From positions 496,001 to 560,000 of the forward strand of contig JAINUW010000512.1 of the NCBI GenBank assembly GCA_020205615.1: DNA of 64,000 nt. Reading direction: 5' to 3'. The notes beneath the pieces are model-generated. The model searched no databases. It saw only the letters and a program-made list of their open reading frames with translations, and was not told the origin of the DNA. Positions 57,752-64,000 of the stretch are shown one piece after another. Positions within the stretch are counted from its first letter, which is position 1. Every line of letters begins with the position of its first letter. Origin of the DNA: Panax quinquefolius (Eukaryota > Streptophyta > Magnoliopsida > Apiales > Araliaceae). A program made the position numbers and the translations under genes.

Positions 57752-58499
57752 GGGTTAAGTTCACATGATCACATGGGGTTTGGACGGTTTTTCACTTAAC
57801 CATATGTAGTCAGTAAAGCTACATTTAAACTCCCGACTTTTTGAGTTAAAATGAAAAAGTGATTTCTGTCTTAACTCCGTTACTTTATTTGGCTAAAGAC
57901 TTAATAACCCTCACTTTAAAACACCCAACTGTAAAATCATTTATAAAAACAACCAAAAATAGCTCGACACCAAACAATAATAGAAAAACAAAACAAATAT
58001 AAAGCAGGTTAAGTTCATCTCTCTCTCTCTGTTTTTCTAACAAACAAAAAACAAGAGCTCATATAAATTATAAAATCATGTTCTTGAGCATCTCAAATTT
58101 ATCACTCTCAAAGTGAACCAAAAACAGAGTAAACACCTTAATCTGACAATTCTTCTTAGACAATCAAAAATGTTGTTAACTATAAATCATTGATAAATGA
58201 CTGAAATAAGAATTTTCCAAGTGAAAGCACATCCGTAGCAGGGAGTGCAACAAGAATGCCAATGATCATAAATGCCTAATACACAGATTTACTGCAGGAC
58301 AAAACCTCTCACAAAAAGTCAAATAATCTAGCAATAGGAATACCACAACTATCGATCTGCTTGGTGGAGGATACATGAGTCTACAAATACCAATTTTCAC
58401 CTTTGCTAGCTTCCAAAGCCCACCAAACCCTGCCCTGTTCCCTCACCTTCTACCAATCACTTTGCCACCATTTTACCAAAAGAGTTGGAAAATCTTTTA

Positions 58500-58740
58500 C
58501 CCATTTTCTTCCAAATTCCTTTCAAAAATCTGTTTGGCAACGTTTCTTCTTTTCCTCCCAAAATCTGTTTGGCAACCTCTGTTTTCATTGATTTTTGCAG
58601 CCAAATCAAGCAATTCTTGGTGACCGTTAACTGGGATTTCCCCATAAGTCAATTCCAAGGCCACAATTCCCAACACAGCTCCACCCAACACACTATTAAG
58701 TCCAACATCTCCATCATTACCCAGTAAAATAGTCCGTAGC
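58500..58740 (-). pseudogene. Second captured segment, possibly a cation/calcium exchanger
   Basis: The minus frame 58497-58778 contains GDVGLNSVLGGAV, a string close to one I recall from plant CCX-type cation/calcium exchangers, followed by LELTYGEIPVNGHQELLDLA, which I do not recognise. The match is short, so the source is tentative. The plus-strand open frames here (58375-58727) overlap it and appear to be shadows. Confidence 0.35.
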
Positions 58741-58785
58741 TTGAAAAACAAGATCCTCATTTTCAACATCTCCATCATTACTCAG

Positions 58786-58972
58786 TAAACACAAGATCCT
58801 CATTTTCAACTTCATTCATAAGCTTGAAAAACTCTAAAATAAAATTGAGGTAACATATTAGAAAACTCCTCCCCATCACAAGAGTGTATGAGCACAGAAT
58901 TACTGGCAAACAGTTTTACAAATTACATACCATCAAGTAGCTGAGGAAGAATAGGTTGGATTTTCCCCAAAT
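58786..58972 (-). pseudogene. Captured importin-7/8 (SAD2)-like exons
   Basis: Two exons with consensus splice sites lie on the minus strand. Exon 58972-58931 follows TTTTGCAG and encodes LGKIQPILPQLLD. The intron is 58930-58834 (97 bp), from GTATGT to TTTTAG. Exon 58833-58786 encodes, across the join, EFFKLMNEVENEDLVFT. This is the order found in plant importin-beta family proteins of the IPO7/8 type (SAD2 in Arabidopsis), which import cargo into the nucleus. Sequence identity was judged by memory of the family. After the Thr codon, homology ends and a stop follows, so only about 30 residues of the HEAT-repeat protein are present. Confidence 0.75.
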
Positions 58973-59466
58973 CTGCAAAATAAAGAACAAAATCAAATAC
59001 TTGAAGTGCCCAAAAAAAAAAGCAGGAAGAACAAGCGAGAAATTTTAAAGCGGATCTTCTTTCAAAAAAAAAGAAAATGGAGCTCAAATTAACGTCAAAC
59101 TATAAAATTTCTGAAAATTTAAAACCATTTATTACGAAAATTACAGTTTATTAAATTAAGTAAAAAAAATGAGAAAAAATAGGAAAATCTCATAAAAAAG
59201 CTCCCAAAAAATAACAATTTTTTTACCAATAATAATGGAAAATAACGAATTTCTATTCTCTTGGTTTAAATATCTACCTTTAGTTCATATGGTTTTCCAA
59301 TAAAAATAACAGAACCATATGAGCATACCTCGTTCGCAGAGAAAAAGAATAGCTTAGGACCACCCAATCTCAACTCAAAACCCAATACCCACCATCCTGA
59401 CCTTTATAAGAAGAATAACAAAACAAGCTACTAGATATACAATTTATATTTTATACCAGAACTAAC

Positions 59467-59618
59467 CTCATCCGTACCCAGTACATCATGTAAATATCTC
59501 GTGGAAGTAGCCCCCATTTTGGGGCAAGAGCAAAACAGTCAAAGCTGTAGTAGTCCTGGACTCTACGTGATGATCTTGAACGGAGTCTGCTCATGTTTGG
59601 TACAGAAGAAGGTCGCAT
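59467..59618 (-). pseudogene. Unidentified first exon inside the Pack-MULE
   Basis: ATG at 59618 opens 50 codons (MRPSSVPNMSRLRSRSSRRV, then DYYSFDCFALAPKWGLLP) and reaches a splice donor, GAG|GTTAGT, at 59466. The gene source is unknown to me. It lies 3' of the right TIR in transcription order, as a first exon driven by the TIR would. Confidence 0.4.
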
Positions 59619-60031
59619 GGGTTTTTCTGGTCTTTGGGTGGATTTAAAATTGGGAAAGAACCCTAGAAAATTGGGAATCCTACTACGATTTGGGGATAGA
59701 TTGAGAAGAAAAAGAAGGGATGATGATGGGATGAAGCAATTTGGGTTTCATGAATGATAAAGAAGAGAGGAGACTGAAGTTTGATCGGAGAGGAGAGGAA
59801 TGTTAAAGAGGAAGAAGAAGGACATTTCAGACATTTACCTGCCCTTTTTGACTGTTATAGCCTCTTCTCACTCGTTTTTGGCGTCTGACATACACGCACA
59901 GTTAAGTTGGATGGAAAAGGTAACGTTTTCACTTCAACTCAAAAAGTCGGGAGTTTAAATGTAGCTTTACTGACTACAAGTGGTTAAGTGGGAAACCGCC
60001 CAAACCCCAGGTGGTTATCTGAACTTAACCC

Positions 60032-60040
60032 TTATAACAA
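60032..60040. other. 9-bp target site duplication, right
   Basis: TTATAACAA, identical to 57743-57751. Confidence 0.9.
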
Positions 60041-60085
60041 TAAGTTAGAACATTAAAAAAAAATATTGTAATAGATTAAAATATT

Positions 60086-60121
<36 letters not shown>

Positions 60122-60622
60122 GCATTCCACTAGTAATTGGAATCAGTATCAATATATCTAAACTTCAATATGTGTGTTCTTTCTGATATGAATTGAAAGT
60201 AAGACAAAATTCGAATCAAGTCAAGGCCACTTTTTAATTGAATTAGATTAAATTGATTAGTCAAATTAAGTTAATAAATTATTATTCATTAAATTTACAT
60301 TAATAAATTATTCATTAAATTTTTTATTTTCATTTCATTCATTTTCTCTCACTACCATATTTAATTATTCCTCTTCCTTTTCCCTTTCTTATTAGGTAGC
60401 AAAACCCAAATATAAATCTAATAAATTTTAATTTCATTAATATGTAACTTCACAACATTAATAGTATAAATTGAATAAAAAATATATTTAATTATTCATT
60501 TTTAAAATTCATGTAAGTGCATATTTTTTTTATACCACTTCTACATATTCACTACAAAAAAACCATATAATTAATATTACTTATCAACATATCCACACGG
60601 CCATGTTATATATACGCAAAAC

Positions 60623-60678
<56 letters not shown>

Positions 60679-61319
60679 ATATGATCCATAGCAAATATTT
60701 GCTATGGATCAATATTGAGCAAATACCATCATATCCAGTCCATTTAATAAATCAAGAAATTTGAGATTTAAAAATAAATCACGCCATACACGCATTTAAT
60801 GGCGTAGCTTGAAAAACTTTTTATAACCGTCATTAGGCGATTCAAGCGTAACTTAGAAATATATTTTCTGACTAAATTAACCCCTAGCAATCAAGCCATT
60901 CTACTGACTATACAACGCATGGAATCGACAACTCATGGAATACGCCAGGATACCGGTCAGCCATTAACATGTCATGCAATAGAAACAGTTATAATCTAAC
61001 AAGGTAATAACAAATATATGCCAGTCAATAGTCCGAATCTGATAAGGGAATCAGACATGCAATCAAGTCTAAATCACAAAAAAGAATCGAATCCAAATCA
61101 AAGAAGGAAATAAAATATGAAATAGCCTGCAGGCAAAAAAATAAAAATATAACTAATGCGAAATTCTACGAGTAAAAAAATACAAACTTTATATTATTAT
61201 CATATTTATTCTTTATAATTTCTTTTAAATATCCTCCCAAATAAATATTAAGGTAGAAAACTGCGTAATTAATCAAGCAAGGCTCTGTAGATCAAAATCA
61301 TCCTGGTAAGTTTTTAAAT
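60041..61319. other. AT-rich DNA with repeats, upstream of the FAR1-like gene
   Basis: It contains (TA)n runs at 60090-60117 and 60628-60675, CACTACAAAAAAACC at 60550-60564 (a CACTA-type terminus motif, no partner found), and a perfect palindrome at 60683-60710. No promoter element for the downstream gene could be singled out. Confidence 0.45.
60683..60710. repeat. 28-bp perfect palindrome
   Basis: Two 14-base arms, GATCCATAGCAAAT and ATTTGCTATGGATC, with no spacer, follow the long (AT)n run. This may be a transposon end or a cruciform-prone site. Confidence 0.9.
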
Positions 61320-61994
61320 ATGGCTGAAGATATGTTTAATTCAAGTTCTTCAAATTCTTCTCATGATAATATTGACATGGATAATATTGGTGTTCATAAA
61401 ACGAACCAATCGCATATCAACGTTTCAAAAAGTCCATATGAGGGTCAGATTTTTTCTACTATCCAAGATGCGGAAGAATTTTATAGAACATATGCACGTA
61501 GTTGTGGATTTGAAATTAAAATTGGGGCAACTCATAAATATACTCACTCCAACAATTTGTCAAACCGACTTTTTATATGTAAGAAAGCTAGAAAACCAAT
61601 TGAAAGAAATAAACAAGACGTTGATGAAGTTGATGGTAGTAAGGTCAAAAGAAAAAGGGATTCTATAGGTCGGACGATGTGCAAAGCTAGAATGTTTGTT
61701 GTTCATCTAAAGAATGAAGATACCTGGAAAGTTTCAAAAATTGAGTTGTCTCATAATCATGATTTGGTGACTCCGAGCAAGAAAAATTTCATTCAAACAC
61801 AGAAAAATATAACTCCTGTTGCCCGAAGTTTAATCGGAACTTTCACAAGGGCTGGAGTTGGGCCAAGTAAAATGATGAATGTATTTAGTGAAATAGGAGG
61901 AGGAGTGGAAAATGTCGGTTTCAGTGATAAGGATATTCGCAATGTTGTTCGAGATATAAGACGTGAGTGTGCTTTGTTCCCTCCATCATTCTAG
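61320..61994 (+). CDS. FAR1/FRS-like protein, first exon or truncated
   Basis: FAR1/FHY3-related proteins are transcription factors derived from Mutator-like transposases. This 224-residue frame has an acidic Ser/Asn/Asp-rich N-terminus, then the FAR1 DNA-binding domain at about residues 40-150 (AEEFYRTYARSCGFEIKIGA, the Cys in RLFICKK, the Cys in RTMCKAR, and SHNHDL near the end), whose Cys-Cys-His-His set chelates zinc. The next segment (KNITPVARSLIGTF...GFSDKDIRNVVRDIRR) normally leads into the MULE transposase domain, which is absent. A consensus donor AC|GTGAGT at 61963 suggests that coding should splice after DIRR, so the last residues (ECALFPPSF) would be intron read-through. The next exon is not in the following DNA, which is occupied by an opposing gene fragment. 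Start: first Met after upstream AT-rich DNA. Confidence 0.75.
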   Translation: MAEDMFNSSSSNSSHDNIDMDNIGVHKTNQSHINVSKSPYEGQIFSTIQDAEEFYRTYARSCGFEIKIGATHKYTHSNNLSNRLFICKKARKPIERNKQDVDEVDGSKVKRKRDSIGRTMCKARMFVVHLKNEDTWKVSKIELSHNHDLVTPSKKNFIQTQKNITPVARSLIGTFTRAGVGPSKMMNVFSEIGGGVENVGFSDKDIRNVVRDIRRECALFPPSF

Positions 61995-62032
61995 CTGGCA
62001 CTTTCTTACTATTTCGAGTAGAAGGGCCAACG

Positions 62033-62865
62033 CTAGGCTGAGTCTCTTGAACCAAGAGGTTGGGATCTTGTCATGTCAATCTCCAACTGCCCAACTGTAG
62101 GTTGGGATCCTGTCATGTCAATCTCCATCTGCCCAACTTGAGGTTGCGTTGGATTTGGATTGATTGGAACCCCTCTATAGTCATTCATGAACGGCTGGTA
62201 TAATGTATTGAACCATGTGTCATACATGGTTCTTAACTCATGTGGATGTCCAATTGACAACAACTTTACAAATATAGCTTTTGCACTCTCATTCTACAAT
62301 TAAATAAAAAAATTATATTAATAAAACAACATAATCAGTTAAAAAACAAAAAACATTAATAAATATTATAAATTTATTTACTCATAGTGTTTACAGCCAT
62401 ATATTGGTCTATGAATACCCGTGGCTCATAATCTTCCCCTTGACGCCTAAATGGTCGAGTATGGTGTATCCGTCGTCGAGTAATTTCTCTATACCACTTC
62501 ATATAATCCTCGGTGGATATATGCTGCAAAGCCTCCAACACTTGTCCTTCTAAACTCTCCATGTATGCATCCCACAATCGAATATAGTTGGACCTATGAT
62601 TTTCAAAATTTATTCTCTCAAATAATTTATGTTCCTTCCGCAATTCCACCAAATTTTCAGCATTAGATGGATACGACTGCAAATAACCAAATTGCCTCAT
62701 AAATCTGTCAGGCATTTGGAACTCAACAATGTCGTAATGTATCAATGGTATACGAGCGGCTCCACCTAACCTTGCCTCAATAAAATCCCAAGACAAACGT
62801 ATATCAAATAAGCGATATGGATATTCATTAGGTTTGTAATATTCATGAACGCAATCAAATTGCAA
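62033..62865 (-). pseudogene. Plant mobile domain (PMD/MAIN-like) protein, C-terminal part
   Basis: The C-terminal half of a plant mobile domain protein, a family shared by host genes such as MAIN and by transposable elements. Exon 62865-62395 contains PLIHYDIVEFQMPDRFMRQF (the conserved 'HIVE...PDRV.RQFG' region) and NYIRLWDAYMESLE. A GT donor after QYMA (62394) and a TTGTAG acceptor (62295) give a 101-bp phase-0 intron. Exon 62293-62033 reads NESAKAIFVKLLSIGHP and ends in two copies of VGQ(M/L)EIDMT(G/R)SQP. The domain's N-terminal half is missing, because an in-frame stop lies just upstream of 62865. It is convergent with the FAR1-like frame, 38 bp apart. Confidence 0.75.
62055..62140 (-). 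repeat. 42-bp tandem repeat in the PMD gene tail
   Basis: Two units containing TGTCATGTCAATCTCCA and CTGCCCAACT encode the 14-residue repeat at the C-terminus. Confidence 0.85.
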
Positions 62866-64000
62866 AAATTATTTTAAGCGAGATAAAATCGAGTTTTAAA
62901 TTTTACAAACCATATACCCGGATCACCCTTTATGCACAATTATTAATTAAACGAAAAGATAAAGAATAAAATCATACCCTTGAAGATCCGAGCTTCCTCA
63001 GGTACAAGTTCACCTCCAATCCTTTTCGCGTTCAACTTGAATCCACCGGGTTTGGTTTCTTCCTTTGATCAACGTTAGCCACCCAAGTATTTGGCCTCTA
63101 GAGGTGATCCACCAAGGAATAATAAAGATTCAAGAAAATGGGTATTTGGCTAAACCCTAGTTTTTCTATCTCTATAGAAAAGGAGCGTACTCTCCAACCA
63201 TTAGAATAATTACGTAGTCTTGATATCTGATATAAGACTCCTCTTATAAAGATATCAAGTAACCCTATTAAAAAAAATATTATTTAATTAAACCCTTTTA
63301 ATTAAAGGGGCTCCCTAATCTCATTAGGGATAATTAATTAAACTCCTTTAACTAATTTTCCTTCCTAATCCAATTAGGAATAAATGAGAGTACTTATATG
63401 AAATTAATTCCTAAACTCTTTTAGAAATTAAAATAATAATAATAATTATAATAATATTAATAAGACTCCTCTTATTAATTTATATTTAATATTTCTAAAA
63501 TATTAAATAATAAATATTAAGCTATTTAATTTATTCTATCACCATAGATTAAATTAAATATACATAACATATTATTACGATTATGCCATTAACTTCTTAA
63601 ATAATTATTCTTCCTTTTTATGGTGTGACCCTTTAGGTTCTCCATATTAAACCTAGGTTGTGAATAAATCAATTAGAAACAATTCTAATCTTATTTAAAT
63701 AAATAAATTAAACAATTAATTTATTTAAATAAATAATATTTATTCTACAATAGGGATAAGCCTCCCTAGCGATCAACGACTTTTCAGATAATATAGATTT
63801 CAACATTAATCATTAAAGAACCTTTGAGTAAATAGTTATCGTACAATTCAATCCTTCCACCATATAATGTCCCAATTAAATATAAGACATGAAATTACTG
63901 TCAAGTCTTATTTTATTTAATTATATGTATTTCGACTCTTAAATGCACAACTCAAATAATGCAAATTAGAAACTCCTTTCTAATTTCATTCTCGCCGCCA
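62866..64000. other. AT-rich DNA, probable LTR-type sequence
   Basis: Features suggest a minus-oriented LTR: leader-like sequence at 62980-63180 (CCACCAAGGAATAATAAAGA, CTAAACCCTAG), a block of repeated TAATTAAA/CTCCTTTAA motifs at 63230-63540, and GTGTGACCCTTTAGGTTCTC at 63622-63641, a string I associate with plant LTRs. No internal domains or second LTR are in view, so the class is not assigned. Confidence 0.35.

Larger units (their letters stand above)
57752..60031. mobile_element. Pack-MULE (nonautonomous Mutator element, 2.28 kb)
   Basis: Inverted repeats of about 110 bp begin GGGTTAAGTTC at both ends and share GTAGTCAGTAAAGCTACATT and AAACTCCCGACTTTTTGAG. They are flanked by the exact 9-bp repeat TTATAACAA. 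No transposase is encoded. The interior contains spliceable minus-strand exons resembling a host importin-7/8-like gene, a segment resembling a cation/calcium exchanger, and an unidentified first exon. It is thus a composite gene-capturing element that may be transcribed from the right TIR. Confidence 0.92.

Noticed and set aside
58375..58727. Plus-strand frames inside the Pack-MULE
   Set aside because: They are antisense to the minus-strand captured sequence, and the motifs are readable only on the minus strand.

Overview
This window is AT-rich nuclear DNA from a flowering plant, most likely a eudicot. The evidence is: long-LTR Ty3/gypsy chromodomain retrotransposons primed by initiator-Met tRNA, a TRIM, Stowaway-like MITEs, Mutator elements carrying captured gene pieces, and plant-specific genes (a MAPKKK19-21-type kinase, a FAR1 DNA-binding domain, a plant mobile domain protein). 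I cannot name the species. Only one gene looks intact, the intronless MAPKKK at 35621-36721 on the minus strand. No tRNA, rRNA or CRISPR locus was seen.

Region 1-29602 is a nest of Ty3/gypsy elements of Tekay/Del type. Family B is one element: a 5'-truncated 5' LTR (7229-9756), a PBS, an accessory leader ORF, gag-pol with a chromodomain (13611-17736), a polypurine tract, and a 3' LTR from 17784. Its leader contains a solo LTR of family A (10598-13237). A plus-strand family A copy (726-7227) precedes it. A minus-strand family A copy (20407 to about 26945) interrupts its 3' LTR. From 26946 to 29602 there are joined fragments of further elements. Reading frames here are broken, except for long open stretches in B.

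Region 29603-38958 is gene-bearing. It has an AT-rich left half, Stowaway-type MITEs, simple repeats and the MAPKKK, which is flanked on both sides by inverted copies of one further repeat.

Region 38959-48441 is one complete minus-strand Ty3/gypsy element (family E) with both LTRs and a matching 5-bp target duplication (ATATG).

Region 48447-64000 is mixed. It holds a foldback element, a TRIM abutting an antisense copia gag, a local duplication, a MITE, a long-TIR element containing a leucine-rich-repeat gene fragment (about 54757-56384), a Mutator element with a perfect 9-bp target duplication (57752-60031) that carries two spliceable exons of an importin-7/8 (SAD2)-like gene, then a truncated FAR1-like gene facing a partial plant mobile domain gene, and finally LTR-like AT-rich DNA.

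Two observations stand out. First, the Mutator element is a well-bounded Pack-MULE with recognisable captured exons. Second, differences between retroelement copies recur at CTG/CAG triplets (often CTG against ACG), in both directions between copies. That pattern fits long-read basecalling errors at CHG-methylated cytosines better than it fits deamination, so some of the 'decay' of the retroelements may be a sequence-quality effect.
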